A stretch of DNA of 64,000 nucleotides from Citrobacter braakii (GCF_002075345.1 NZ_NAEW01000001.1:248001-312000); one strand, 5' to 3'; shown: positions 1 to 9,709, counted from the first letter of the stretch. Made by a program: numbers and translations. Notes: generated by a model from the sequence alone, not told the origin.

Positions 1-87
1 GTTATCTGATACCTGAATATATTTAACGGCATCGAAATTAATAAGGTAATTTCTGCCGTAAATATCGGGAAGATTAAATGCTGTCAT
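1..87 (-). CDS. Partial early phage gene downstream of muB-like gene
   Basis: An open frame starts with ATG at 87 on the minus strand and runs off the left edge after 29 codons (MTAFNLPDIYGRNY...). A Shine-Dalgarno-like AGGTG lies about 7 bases upstream, inside the end of the MuB-like gene, whose stop codon is only 2 bases before this start. Position and spacing suit a small early gene of the transposition operon. The fragment is too short to assign a family. Confidence 0.55.
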   Translation of the reverse strand, partial: MTAFNLPDIYGRNYLINFDAVKYIQVSDN

Positions 88-89
88 AA

Positions 90-1013
90 TTACACCTGCG
101 AAAGTAATTCAGGGTTGGAATAAACCTCTTTGAAAGCGGTTTTAATGTGCTTTTCAGTCAGTCGGGAACCTTCACCATTGGCCGCTATCCATGCCTGGTT
201 TAATGTATGCGTCAGAACACGCAATGCGCCGGGCTTTTCGGCGATAGCCTGCATCACCGCAAGTTCGTTTTCGCCCGTAATTCCCCAGGCATTAGCAATA
301 GCTTTAACGTCTGCTATTTTGGCTTTTTTAAGTTGCTTGGCACGGGCAATACGACTAAACAGACGAGCCAGATCGCCGTAGCGGGAGGCGCGGGAAAGCC
401 CCTGCGGGTTGCCAATCAGCACCATACCGACACCGCTCGCGTCCTGAATGGCTCGCAGTTGCTCCAGACCTTCAACACCTAAGTGATCGGCTTCATCGAC
501 AATCAACAGCCCCTGAACACCGGTCAGCTTGCGACGAATGGCACGGGACAGATCACCTTTATTTTTGCTGACATCTTTCAGTCCAAGCGCATCAGCCAGT
601 TCCAGCAGGCACTCGGTCACGCTGGAGTGCGCAGGCGACAGGGTGATCATCCATGTATTGGGGTTAGAACAGTAATCCCGCGCAGTAACAGTCTTGCCAA
701 CACCAGGCGCACCCACAATCACGTTAATACAACCCATCACGCGAACCGACTGGAACAGGTCACGCAGTTCTTTAACCGTCTGCGTCTCCACAAACTGAGG
801 GCGCTCCGGCAGGGTGTTACGGCGCTGCCAGTTTCCATACCAGGCAATCAGCGATTCCGATACAGAAGCATTATCCCCTTTGTATTTCCCCTTGCGGAAG
901 GCAGAAATCGTTGCATCAGAAAGACCAGTTTCTTTAGCAACAACCATCTGAGTTAACTGGCCGCTGCTGATTAATGCATTAATGGTATTGATTACTTCGC
1001 TAATATCAGTCAT
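90..1013 (-). CDS. MuB-like transposition target-capture ATPase
   Basis: This 307-residue AAA+ ATPase matches phage Mu B (about 312 residues) in length and layout. An N-terminal helix-turn-helix covers roughly residues 15-45. The Walker A motif GAPGVGKT is at 101-108 and the Walker B LLIVDEAD at 169-176. Mu B binds target DNA, stimulates the transposase and gives target immunity; the same role is inferred here. It lies 71 bases downstream of the transposase gene on the same strand, separated by a hairpin, and is followed closely by another early gene. Confidence 0.88.
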   Translation of the reverse strand: MTDISEVINTINALISSGQLTQMVVAKETGLSDATISAFRKGKYKGDNASVSESLIAWYGNWQRRNTLPERPQFVETQTVKELRDLFQSVRVMGCINVIVGAPGVGKTVTARDYCSNPNTWMITLSPAHSSVTECLLELADALGLKDVSKNKGDLSRAIRRKLTGVQGLLIVDEADHLGVEGLEQLRAIQDASGVGMVLIGNPQGLSRASRYGDLARLFSRIARAKQLKKAKIADVKAIANAWGITGENELAVMQAIAEKPGALRVLTHTLNQAWIAANGEGSRLTEKHIKTAFKEVYSNPELLSQV

Positions 1014-1049
1014 ATTTTCCTCGCCTGATAGTCAATTTGATTTTTCGCT

Positions 1050-1079
1050 AAATAACCTGAGTGTCCGCTCGGGTTATTT
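1050..1079. terminator. Hairpin between transposase and MuB-like genes
   Basis: An inverted repeat (AAATAACC-TGAG ... CTC-GGGTTATTT, one mismatch) fills the spacer between the two transposition genes. On the plus strand it is followed by a T-rich run, so it could end rightward transcription; on the minus strand the T run is weak. It may instead set the ratio of the two proteins by partial termination or RNA processing. The role is inference. Confidence 0.45.
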
Positions 1080-1084
1080 TTTAT

Positions 1085-3085
1085 TTATTCCAGTGGATCT
1101 TTTTTCTGGCTGGCCGCAAGTAACTGCACGCCGCGCCGGAAGCTCGCCTGATACTGTTCGTCGTACTCCTCTTCAGTTTCCACCTGCTGAACGGTCACTG
1201 TATTGCCGACAGGGCGGTATATCCCGACAACTCGCGACTCTGGCGGCTCCGGCTCACTGAGACGGGGCATCAATTCGGACACCTCCAGCGCATCTTTCTT
1301 GATCGTGGCTTTGGTCAGGGCTTTCGTTGCTTTACGTAACTGTTTCTTGGCCTGGCTATGCTCTCGCGCAGCCTGAGTATCGCCAAATCCCACTTTTTCG
1401 ATGCAGGTTGCAGCGCAAATAAAACGACCGTCGAGCGTATAGCAGTACACATCACCATGAAGATTCTGAGGATCGAACCGTACTACCACTTTTCGGGGTG
1501 AAATCCCCATTAACGCGGCGTTGTGATAACGGTTTTTCTGGTTCAGCAGTGAGCCGCCAGCGTGCAGGGTAAATTCACCGTTAAATTTGACCGTCACCGC
1601 CTCCGCAGGCAGCAGGAACATACGTAACTGCTCTTCCGTAGGCTTACGCACGATAGTGTTCGGGAAATCACGTTCGAACACCTGATCAAATGAATAACGC
1701 CCCTCGCACATTTCGGTATTACGACCCACGCGGGCATTAAACATCGCCACACCTTCGGCAATCGTCTGCAGGAATAACTCAGCATCAATGGCTCTTGAGC
1801 CATAGTTCTCCGGCTTCGCCAGTGGGTTAGGTCCGGTATACGCACCGGCCAGCGCCGGGTGTTTGTCGATATACTCTTCCATACCACCAACACCAAAAGC
1901 GCGTTCCACAGGCTTCGCCTGACCCCAGCCTTTACCGGCAACAACCGAAGTCCAGTGAATATTGCCACCGATTACCACAAATAATCCTTTAGGGTCATCC
2001 TCGCGCACTTTAAAGCGATAGCGATTTTTGGTCCCACCAGTCAGCCATTTATTGGCTGCGGCGCGGGTGTTATCGATCGTGATATGGAAATCTTTCGGTA
2101 TGCCGTATTTTTTAATTACATCCATGAAGGAAAGCCGGATGGAATCCATATTTTCCGTCATATCACAACGCCAGCCGACAATGCGGCGGGTCTTCACATC
2201 CTGCCAAAACCATGTTTTAGGTCGCACGATCTCGCCGTTAAACCACTTCACAAACACGTTATGTTGATAGCCATCACCATTAATCCATTGCAGGGTTGCA
2301 AGACTGGCAACGGTGCGCTGTTGCGCCGGAAGTAAACGCATCAGGGCGTGTTCACCTTCCCGACAGGCGACAACCATTGCTTTATCCAGCTTATTAATGC
2401 GCCTTAATGCTGTTTTATAAGTTGGAATTCTCCAGCCGTGTTCTTTCGCAGTTATCTGTAGACGCTCGTAACACTTAAATAATGTTGGTGCTTCATTGCG
2501 TAAATAATCAGCCAGAAGAAAATCCCATGCCTCTTCGTCATAATCAGCTTTTTTCACTACTACCTGTTTGCCCGCGCGTTTATCCAGCATTACCGGAGCC
2601 CAGTCTTTACGATCGAATGCCTGAGCGCTGTAATACCGATCCCGCAGGGTGGTAGCGTTGATATTCAACTCACTAGCGACAGAATTAAACGCGGTTTGAA
2701 CACTTATTTTTGCATCTATCAGTTCTGCGGCCAGCGTAACCGCATTAAGCCACTTTTTGGCTCTTTCACGCTGTGATTCAGAAGCTCGCTCCCAGCATTG
2801 CCATAACTGAACACGATCATATTCAGCGGCAGTTTGCGGCTGCGGGCGACTTAACTCAATAACGCCTCTGGAGGTCTCCACGCAACCACGAGAGAGCAGA
2901 AGTGCAGCCCGAACATCAACGGGAAGTATCGTTGCGTCGTATTCAATAGCCTTGGTTCCCTGACGCTTACGAAAAACATCACATTTACCGGATGCGAATT
3001 TTTCCAGTTGTCGCCGGACGTTTGATGCTGTTGTTGGCATACCCGCAACCCCCATACATTCCTGAGCAGTAACCCACATCGTCAC
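1085..3085 (-). CDS. MuA-like DDE transposase
   Basis: The 666-residue protein is about the length of Mu A (663). The N-terminal winged helix (about 1-75) fits the Mu A end/enhancer-binding region. The catalytic triad is readable: Asp271 in INGDGY, Asp338 in [10 protein letters not shown] and Glu394 in AKPVERAFG, spaced as in Mu A (269/336/392). It would cut and join phage ends to target DNA together with the MuB-like ATPase. Its start overlaps the stop of the Ner-like gene by 4 bases (ATGA), indicating translational coupling. Confidence 0.93.
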   Translation of the reverse strand: MTMWVTAQECMGVAGMPTTASNVRRQLEKFASGKCDVFRKRQGTKAIEYDATILPVDVRAALLLSRGCVETSRGVIELSRPQPQTAAEYDRVQLWQCWERASESQRERAKKWLNAVTLAAELIDAKISVQTAFNSVASELNINATTLRDRYYSAQAFDRKDWAPVMLDKRAGKQVVVKKADYDEEAWDFLLADYLRNEAPTLFKCYERLQITAKEHGWRIPTYKTALRRINKLDKAMVVACREGEHALMRLLPAQQRTVASLATLQWINGDGYQHNVFVKWFNGEIVRPKTWFWQDVKTRRIVGWRCDMTENMDSIRLSFMDVIKKYGIPKDFHITIDNTRAAANKWLTGGTKNRYRFKVREDDPKGLFVVIGGNIHWTSVVAGKGWGQAKPVERAFGVGGMEEYIDKHPALAGAYTGPNPLAKPENYGSRAIDAELFLQTIAEGVAMFNARVGRNTEMCEGRYSFDQVFERDFPNTIVRKPTEEQLRMFLLPAEAVTVKFNGEFTLHAGGSLLNQKNRYHNAALMGISPRKVVVRFDPQNLHGDVYCYTLDGRFICAATCIEKVGFGDTQAAREHSQAKKQLRKATKALTKATIKKDALEVSELMPRLSEPEPPESRVVGIYRPVGNTVTVQQVETEEEYDEQYQASFRRGVQLLAASQKKDPLE

Positions 3086-3372
3086 CGCCCTCCGTTAGCC
3101 AGACCTTTTTTTTCCTGCATTCTCCGGCGCTTCTCCCACCTGCTGGGCCAGATTTGTTCTTTAGGGATGCCGATGGCCTCGGCAATTAAAATTTCTCCTT
3201 TAGGAAAACCGCGAACCAGGGCGGTTCTGATTGAATCCATCGGTGCACCGGCTGAGCGTTCGATGTCGCGCAGTGTGACCCCCATTTCTACCAGTCGGCC
3301 TTTAACCTTTTCGGCAGGCCAGTCTCTGAAAGAGAACTTTTCTGCTGTGCGTTCTTGGTTTTTCGCCATCAT
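3082..3372 (-). CDS. Ner-like phage regulatory protein
   Basis: This 96-residue basic protein has the Ner/Nlp layout: an [19 protein letters not shown] start, a helix-turn-helix around [20 protein letters not shown], and a basic tail ([13 protein letters not shown]). In Mu, Ner shuts down the early and repressor promoters after infection. As in Mu, it lies between the repressor and the transposase gene. Start could be Met1 or Met2 (MMAKN); one residue makes no functional difference. Confidence 0.82.
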   Translation of the reverse strand: MMAKNQERTAEKFSFRDWPAEKVKGRLVEMGVTLRDIERSAGAPMDSIRTALVRGFPKGEILIAEAIGIPKEQIWPSRWEKRRRMQEKKGLANGGR

Positions 3373-3384
3373 TCTGCGATCCTT

Positions 3385-3420
3385 AAATGTTTAGCGGTAC
3401 TGTTAAACAGTGCTGTTTAT
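3385..3420. promoter_or_regulatory. Operator cluster between ner-like and repressor genes
   Basis: The divergent spacer holds overlapping palindromes: ACTGTTAAACAGT (3399-3411) is perfect around its central base, and AAACAG-TG-CTGTTT (3405-3418) shares its right arm. A further TGTTTA lies at 3388-3393. Such overlapping sites between a repressor gene and a transposition operon are typical of phage operators. Which protein (Xre repressor or Ner) binds each site cannot be told from sequence. Confidence 0.6.
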
Positions 3421-3559
3421 CTGAACCGTGAAAACAATATACACAACAAAAGTTCGGACTTCAATGGTGATGAAAACTTTTATTCATAAATCTGTTTGCA
3501 GAAGGAATTTGGTTCAACCTACTGATATTAATCATGATAATTTCCAATGTGGTGATAAA

Positions 3560-4066
3560 ATGAACAAAAGTGCAGATCAATCTTTTCTCTATGAAGAAAA
3601 AAATCTATTTGGGGAGCGCTTACGGTTAGCAATAGGTTCGGAATCCGTCCGAGAATTTGCTAAGAAGTGTGGGATATCCGATACAATGATCCACAAGTAT
3701 CTAAAGGGTAAGGCGTCTCCATCGTTCTCGAAATTAGAGTTAATCGCTAAAGCTGCCGATAAACCTGTAGCATGGTTTACTGGTGATAGCGAAACCGCAG
3801 GTTTGCACAATGAAAATAAATGTTCGGATGTGGTTTGCAGGTTGTCAGATATAATTCAAAATTATATGACCCCAGAAGAACGGCTTAAAGCCGTTGAGGT
3901 TTTCAGGAAAGGAGGGTTGATGGCCTTAATGCCTGCAGTGGTTGAGGATGAGCCTCAAAAATCCGTAGAGAGTGTGCTCGGAGGTGGTTTATCTGGACGA
4001 GGCAATGCGGCGGAGACTGGAGAAGAACAAGCCCAAGTAACCCATAAGGGCAAAGTGGCGGGCTAG
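3560..4066 (+). CDS. Xre-family phage repressor
   Basis: The 168-residue protein has an N-terminal Xre/Cro helix-turn-helix (FAKKCGISDTMIHKYLKGKA, about residues 34-53) and a C-terminal part with no S24 peptidase Ser-Lys signature, so RecA-induced self-cleavage is not expected. It occupies the place of the Mu c repressor and is divergent from the transposition genes. The open frame extends upstream to 3428, but ATG 3560 is preferred because GGTG lies just upstream and the earlier stretch crosses the operator-leader region and has poor protein character. Confidence 0.78.
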   Translation: MNKSADQSFLYEEKNLFGERLRLAIGSESVREFAKKCGISDTMIHKYLKGKASPSFSKLELIAKAADKPVAWFTGDSETAGLHNENKCSDVVCRLSDIIQNYMTPEERLKAVEVFRKGGLMALMPAVVEDEPQKSVESVLGGGLSGRGNAAETGEEQAQVTHKGKVAG

Positions 4067-4084
4067 CTTACGAGCATAGCCCGC
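4058..4084. repeat. Hairpin over the repressor stop codon
   Basis: GCGGGCTA at 4058-4065 is perfectly repeated in reverse as TAGCCCGC at 4077-4084 with an 11-base loop. The left arm covers the last codons and part of the TAG stop of the repressor gene. A second short hairpin (ACTCCT/AGGAGT) follows directly. No T run follows, so this is more likely an mRNA 3' structure or weak terminator than a strong one. Confidence 0.5.
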
Positions 4085-4179
4085 ACTCCTGAGTTTGTAG
4101 GAGTCTTCGCTGGCAGTTTTAAGAGCTTTTGAAAGACGTTTGTTAGCAGGCTAATACTTTCAGTGGTGGGTTTTCAATT

Positions 4180-4370
4180 CGTTTTTTAAGTGTCCCAATC
4201 GTTCTTGGCGGCTGGTTTTTCGTAAGTTTATCAGTAATGACTTGCAGCAATTGCAATACGACCCTATCCAGAAAACCCCTTTGTTAATCATGGGGTAATC
4301 TCACTAGATCACACGTAATTCCACCAGATCCCACTAAAACCTACTTTCGTGAGTTCATTGTCCCGTCACA
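4180..4370. promoter_or_regulatory. Phage left end with transposase-binding sites
   Basis: The gene-free stretch 4067-4370 is the phage terminus. Read on the minus strand it has AACTCACGAAAG close to the end (4344-4355) and AACTTACGAAAA about 127 bases inward (4217-4228). Both contain the CGAAA core of the Mu att-site consensus. An imperfect 17-base direct repeat with 20-base period lies at 4297-4313 and 4317-4333 (core CAC(T/C)AGATC). The terminal dinucleotide is TG, as for Mu-class ends. Confidence 0.65.
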
Positions 4371-4628
4371 TCCATTGCACAGAAGTGGCAGGGGCAGGGG
4401 CTTATGTATGAAGCCTTAACCTCGGCCATCCGCTATATGCAGCGCACGCAGCATATTCACCGCATTATGGCTAACTACATGCCACATAATAAACGCAGCG
4501 GTGACCTGCTGGCGCGACTGGGTTTTGAAAAAGAAGGGTATGCCAAAGATTACCTGCTGATTGACGGGCAGTGGCGCGATCACGTGCTGACGGCGTTGAC
4601 CGCATCAGAATGGACCCCCGGCCGCTAA
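4371..4628 (+). pseudogene. rimJ: rimJ, 3' fragment truncated by prophage
   Basis: The last 85 codons of RimJ (GNAT N-acetyltransferase for ribosomal protein S5 N-terminus, normally 194 residues) remain, ending in SEWTPGR. The GNAT acetyl-CoA loop with WQGQGLM and the fold's C-terminal half are present, but the N-terminal half is beyond the prophage. An internal ATG at 4404 leaves a 74-residue frame that cannot form a complete acetyltransferase. In E. coli rimJ is followed by yceH, as here. Confidence 0.92.
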
Positions 4629-4662
4629 GTTTCAGATGCAGCCATGATTAATGGAGAAGACG

Positions 4663-5310
4663 ATGAAATACGAATTAACCGCCACTGAAGCACGGGTGAT
4701 TGGCTGTTTATTAGAAAAACAAGTGACTACACCTGAACAGTATCCGCTCTCCGTTAACGGAGTCGTAACCGCCTGCAATCAAAAAACGAATCGTGAACCC
4801 GTGATGAACCTGTCGGAATCCGACGTGCAGGATCAGCTTGATAACCTGGTGAAACGGCATTTCTTGCGTACGGTGAGTGGCTTTGGTAATCGCGTCACGA
4901 AATATGAGCAGCGTTTCTGCAACTCTGAGTTTGGTAATCTTAAGCTCAGCGCGGGGGAAGTCGCGCTCATTACCACGCTGTTGCTGCGCGGCGCTCAAAC
5001 ACCTGGTGAACTGCGTAGCCGCGCCTCCCGGATGTACGAATTCAGCGACATGGCCGAAGTAGAGTCGACACTGGAGAAACTGGCAACCCGGGAAGATGGT
5101 CCTTATGTCGTTCGCCTGGCGCGTGAGCCGGGCAAACGTGAAAGCCGTTATATGCACCTGTTTTGCGGTGACGTTGATGAAGCGATGACAACGGTAGATG
5201 AACTTCCGGCAGCTTCGGGCGATCTACAGGCGCGCGTTGAAGCGCTGGAAACAGACGTAGCGGAGCTTAAGCAGCGGCTTGATTCCTTGCTGGCGCACCT
5301 GGGAGACTGA
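4663..5310 (+). CDS. yceH: YceH, DUF480 winged-helix protein
   Basis: The 215-residue protein belongs to DUF480/UPF0502: tandem winged-helix folds ([18 protein letters not shown] at the start) and a C-terminal coiled coil ([20 protein letters not shown]). Its molecular role is not established. The start at 4663 is chosen over 4651 because GGAGA lies 7 bases upstream and the length then equals E. coli YceH. Normally it follows rimJ; here the prophage has separated it from upstream rimJ sequences, so its transcription may now depend on the phage end or an internal promoter. Confidence 0.92.
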   Translation: MKYELTATEARVIGCLLEKQVTTPEQYPLSVNGVVTACNQKTNREPVMNLSESDVQDQLDNLVKRHFLRTVSGFGNRVTKYEQRFCNSEFGNLKLSAGEVALITTLLLRGAQTPGELRSRASRMYEFSDMAEVESTLEKLATREDGPYVVRLAREPGKRESRYMHLFCGDVDEAMTTVDELPAASGDLQARVEALETDVAELKQRLDSLLAHLGD

Positions 5311-5311
5311 T

Positions 5312-6235
5312 GTGAATAAATTACGTATCGGCGTTGTCGGGCTCGGCGGGATTGCGCAAAAGGCCTGGCTGCCCGTGCTGGGTGCTAGTGCAGACTGGAC
5401 ACTGGAAGGGGCATTTTCACCTTCGCGGGAAAAAGCGCAGCGTATCTGTGATACCTGGCGGATACCCTACGTTGATTCACTGGTTAATCTGGCGCAAACC
5501 TGCGATGCGGTTTTCGTCCATTCCAGTACCGCAACGCACTATGCGGTGGTCAGCGAACTGCTGAATGCCGGGGTTCACGTGTGCGTGGATAAACCGCTGG
5601 CGGAAAACCTGCGCGAGGCTGAACAATTGGTGGAGCTGGCCGAGCGGAAAAAGCTGACGCTGATGGTGGGGTTTAACCGTCGATTTGCGCCGCTGTATCA
5701 GGATCTCAAATCCCAGTTGGGCAATGCGGCGTCCGTACGCATGGATAAGCACCGGACGGACAGCGTCGGGCCGCACGATCTGCGCTTCACTTTGCTGGAC
5801 GACTATCTGCACGTAGTCGATACCGCATTGTGGCTGGCGGGAGAGAAAGCGCAGTTAAATAACGGTACGCTGTTAACCAATGACTCCGGCGCGATGCTCT
5901 ATGCGGAGCACCATTTTTCTGCCGGGCAAATGCAGGTAACGACCAGTATGCATCGCCGCGCCGGTAGCCAGCGCGAGAGCGTGCAGGCGGTGACGGATGG
6001 TGGCCTGATTGACGTTACGGATATGCGGGAATGGCGGGAAGAGCGCGGGCAAGGAGTGGTGCACAAGCCGGTAGCAGGCTGGCAAACTACCCTGGAACAG
6101 CGTGGTTTTGCCGGATGCGCACGTCATTTCATTGTGTGCGTGCAAAATCAGACGGTTCCCCAGACGGCAGGTGAGCAGGCGCTCCTGGCCCAGCGCGTTG
6201 TCGAAAAGCTGTGGCGGGAGGCGATGGCTGAATAA
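5312..6235 (+). CDS. mviM: MviM, Gfo/Idh/MocA-family oxidoreductase
   Basis: The 307-residue protein has an N-terminal Rossmann dinucleotide-binding motif (IGVVGLGGIAQ, from residue 6), the family motif CVDKPLAEN near residue 100 and the catalytic-region motif DDYLHVVDTALW in the C-terminal domain. The substrate is unknown. The start is GTG, 1 base after the yceH stop, indicating coupled translation. It lies just before murJ (mviN) as in other enterobacteria. Confidence 0.93.
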   Translation: MNKLRIGVVGLGGIAQKAWLPVLGASADWTLEGAFSPSREKAQRICDTWRIPYVDSLVNLAQTCDAVFVHSSTATHYAVVSELLNAGVHVCVDKPLAENLREAEQLVELAERKKLTLMVGFNRRFAPLYQDLKSQLGNAASVRMDKHRTDSVGPHDLRFTLLDDYLHVVDTALWLAGEKAQLNNGTLLTNDSGAMLYAEHHFSAGQMQVTTSMHRRAGSQRESVQAVTDGGLIDVTDMREWREERGQGVVHKPVAGWQTTLEQRGFAGCARHFIVCVQNQTVPQTAGEQALLAQRVVEKLWREAMAE

Positions 6236-6330
6236 CCCCCTGTAACATCTGGCGGTAGTAATTCATTGTAATCCAGGTACTATATGCCAACTCAAAAATA
6301 ACACCTCTTTTCAACCATAGGCTGGTTTGT

Positions 6331-6412
6331 CGGCCTGATAAGACGCTACGGCGTCGCCATCAGGCACAGCAAAAGTGCCGGATGGCGGCGATCATGCCTT
6401 ATCCGACCTACG
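6331..6412. repeat. REP/BIME pair between mviM and murJ
   Basis: Two palindromic REP units in opposite orientation: GCCTGATAAGACGCTACGGC onward (6333-6365) and GCCGGATGGCGGCGATCATG onward, ending TCCGACCTAC (6377-6411). This matches the enterobacterial REP consensus. It fills most of the 223-base gap between mviM and murJ and may stabilise the mviM mRNA 3' end or bind gyrase, as known for BIMEs. Confidence 0.88.
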
Positions 6413-6458
6413 GGCAGGTTTGTCGGGGTTTTGCCTCAGAGTCTGGAATACAACATAG

Positions 6459-7994
<1,536 letters not shown>

Positions 7995-8001
7995 CAGATT
8001 A

Positions 8002-8075
8002 ATGCCGGATGGCGGCATGACGCCGTATCCGGCCTACAAAACGCGTAGGCCTGATAAGCAAAACGTTATCAGGCT
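8002..8075. repeat. REP/BIME pair between murJ and flgN
   Basis: A REP unit starting GCCGGATGGCGGCATGACGC and ending CCGGCCTAC (8004-8037) is followed by an inverted unit GTAGGCCTGATAAGC...TTATCAGGC (8045-8074). It fills the gap between the convergent murJ and flgN genes and probably acts as the shared 3'-end boundary. Confidence 0.9.
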
Positions 8076-8079
8076 AGCA

Positions 8080-8502
8080 TCAGATAGAGAATTTTTTCCC
8101 GCCGCGGTGCGCAGCAGAGGTTTGACCGTTTGCGCCATACAGCGCCGGTTCCTGGTGCGGTTTCAGCACTTGAATCGCTTGTTGATTGCGCTCGATCTGC
8201 CCTTCCAGCAGCCAACCGTTGTGCTGGTTGAGTTCGCGTAGGTCCTGTGTTTTTCGGGTAATGGTCTGCCAACGCTCGGCAATTTCATCATTGGCGCTGC
8301 GCGTGGCGTCATGCTCCAGACGGCGCTGCTGCTCCAGATAATCAAGGGTTGCCAGCAAAGAGCTTTTTTCTTCTGTAATACGCTGTAGCTGGCTGCCGTT
8401 AATATATCCTGCGGAAAGCTGCTGCTGTTCAGCATCCATTACCGTTTTCAGGTCATTGAGGACGGTCGTCATCTGGTCAAGTATTTCTGACAAACGAGTC
8501 AT
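8080..8502 (-). CDS. flgN: FlgN, export chaperone for FlgK and FlgL
   Basis: The 140-residue alpha-helical protein (E. coli 138) starts MTRLSEILDQMTTVLNDLKT. FlgN binds the hook-filament junction proteins FlgK and FlgL and delivers them to the flagellar export gate. It lies 3 bases downstream of flgM on the minus strand, forming the flgMN operon under the sigma28 promoter upstream of flgM. Confidence 0.94.
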   Translation of the reverse strand: MTRLSEILDQMTTVLNDLKTVMDAEQQQLSAGYINGSQLQRITEEKSSLLATLDYLEQQRRLEHDATRSANDEIAERWQTITRKTQDLRELNQHNGWLLEGQIERNQQAIQVLKPHQEPALYGANGQTSAAHRGGKKFSI

Positions 8503-8505
8503 ACT

Positions 8506-8799
8506 TTATTTACTCTGTAGGTAGCTCTGCGCCTCGCGGATCAGCGAGTCGGCAATTTTTCCGGTGTCCATTTTCAGCTCGCCATTACGGATTGCGGTTT
8601 TGAGTGCTTCCACGCGTTCCATATTGATGTCATTGGTGCCGGGCTGCATCAGTTTGGCCTGGGCGTCGCTCAGCATGACGCTGGTGCTGGTGGTGGCGGT
8701 GGTTTTTTCCTTCCGCGTTTTTTGTACCGGCGCATCGCTGGTTTCACGTGGCTGAACGGTACTTACTGGCTTCAATGGTGAGGTACGATCAATGCTCAT
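8506..8799 (-). CDS. flgM: FlgM, anti-sigma28 factor
   Basis: This 97-residue, largely disordered protein ([20 protein letters not shown]) has the conserved C-terminal helices that hold sigma28/FliA ([20 protein letters not shown]). It blocks late flagellar genes until it is exported through the finished hook-basal body. The start at 8799 gives the usual length; an in-frame ATG 15 bases upstream is less likely. A sigma28 promoter lies 62-88 bases upstream. Confidence 0.95.
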   Translation of the reverse strand: MSIDRTSPLKPVSTVQPRETSDAPVQKTRKEKTTATTSTSVMLSDAQAKLMQPGTNDINMERVEALKTAIRNGELKMDTGKIADSLIREAQSYLQSK

Positions 8800-8860
8800 T
8801 TTGTTTATCCTCATCGAGGGGTTACGCTATAGCGGCCCGCTGTAATCATTGGTTGTTTAT

Positions 8861-8887
8861 CTATCGGCACACGCTAAAAAATCTTTA
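8861..8887 (-). promoter_or_regulatory. Sigma28 promoter of flgMN
   Basis: On the minus strand TAAAGATT (-35) is separated by exactly 11 bases from GCCGATAG (-10); the sigma28 consensus is TAAAGTTT-N11-GCCGATAA. Two mismatches to consensus. The promoter drives flgMN, so the anti-sigma factor is under its own target sigma, the known feedback of this system. Confidence 0.85.
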
Positions 8888-8903
8888 ACCTATTATAGGT
8901 TAA
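8885..8903. repeat. Palindrome spanning the flgA stop codon
   Basis: TTAACCTA-TTA-TAGGTTAA is a perfect 8+8 inverted repeat whose centre is the flgA stop codon (8893-8895). Its outer arm abuts the -35 element of the flgMN promoter. No T run follows, so it is not a classical terminator; it could protect the flgA mRNA end or affect the promoter. Confidence 0.6.
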
Positions 8904-9552
8904 TAAGAATATTCCCATCAGAATCGACGACACCGCTCACCACCTGGCCTGAAATCATCCGTACTCGGGCATTCTGGGCGACGGCGGCATTGTTCAGCGC
9001 TTTACCTTCGGCATTCACCCGAAAGCCATCTCCGTTGGCAATAACCAGGACGCGCTGACCGGCCTTGATTCGCCATGCCTGGCGCAACATGGAAAGCTGT
9101 ATCGGCTGACCAGGCACCAGATCGCGCAGGCTTACGGCATCCTGCACCTGATTCATATCCAGCACGGCGCGCGGAGGGAGTTGGTCCAGTCGACCTCGTT
9201 TCAGCGTTACGCTGGCCGAAGTCAGGGCGCTACCCCGAGCGACGGGCGCGGCGGCAACAACGTAGTTTCCCGTGGCCTGCACGTTCACCTGCAGATAACG
9301 TTTCTCGTTGGCGCAGCGCGCCAGCACGTTCACATTACCCCACAATTTTGCACTCCCGGACACGCTTAATGCTGGTTGTTCGCAGCTCGGCAATAAGTTT
9401 GGCGACGTTCGGATAGTAACGACGACCTCATCGCTAAATCCGGCCAGTCGCTGGGAAAACCATGCCGTCAGCTGTGAATTCAGGTCTTGCGCCAGCGTCA
9501 TAGGACTGAACAGCAGTGCTGCCACGACGACTCCACGTTTAAACGTTTGCAT
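8893..9552 (-). CDS. flgA: FlgA, P-ring assembly chaperone
   Basis: The 219-residue periplasmic protein has a signal peptide (MQTFKRGVVVAALLFSPMTLAQ) and the SAF/FlgA C-terminal domain (PVARGSALTSASVTLKRGRL). It helps FlgI assemble into the P ring. The open frame begins far upstream, but Met at 9552 directly precedes the signal peptide and gives the E. coli length. It is divergent from flgB; the 157-base spacer must hold both class 2 (FlhDC-dependent) promoters. Confidence 0.94.
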   Translation of the reverse strand: MQTFKRGVVVAALLFSPMTLAQDLNSQLTAWFSQRLAGFSDEVVVTIRTSPNLLPSCEQPALSVSGSAKLWGNVNVLARCANEKRYLQVNVQATGNYVVAAAPVARGSALTSASVTLKRGRLDQLPPRAVLDMNQVQDAVSLRDLVPGQPIQLSMLRQAWRIKAGQRVLVIANGDGFRVNAEGKALNNAAVAQNARVRMISGQVVSGVVDSDGNILINL

Positions 9553-9709
9553 CAAAACCTCGCGCTTTTTCAGGTAGTGACAGGATTCTACCTGTGTGAC
9601 GCAGTCATCAACGCAACAAATAGCGACGCATTTTGCGTTTATTCCGGCGATAACGCGCGCGTAATGGGATTTAAGCTGTCGGCTGAATTTTGTCATTTGC
9701 GGAGGAGAT
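9553..9709. promoter_or_regulatory. Divergent flgA / flgB control region
   Basis: The 157 bases between the starts of flgA (minus) and flgB (plus) should carry the two FlhD4C2-dependent sigma70 class 2 promoters known in E. coli and Salmonella. I could not delimit the FlhDC boxes with confidence. A strong ribosome-binding site GGAGGA lies 6 bases before flgB. Confidence 0.5.

Larger units (their letters stand above)
1..4370 (-). mobile_element. Left end of a Mu-like transposable prophage (partial)
   Basis: Gene order from right to left is repressor (divergent), Ner-like regulator, MuA-like transposase, MuB-like ATPase, then a further early gene, as at the left end of Mu. Read on the minus strand the element starts with TGTGACGG at 4370, and the next base, 4371, is the first base of in-frame RimJ coding sequence (S-I-A-Q-K-W). 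That fixes the phage-host junction. The rest of the phage, its other end and the target duplication lie left of the window, so whether the phage is intact cannot be judged. Confidence 0.9.
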
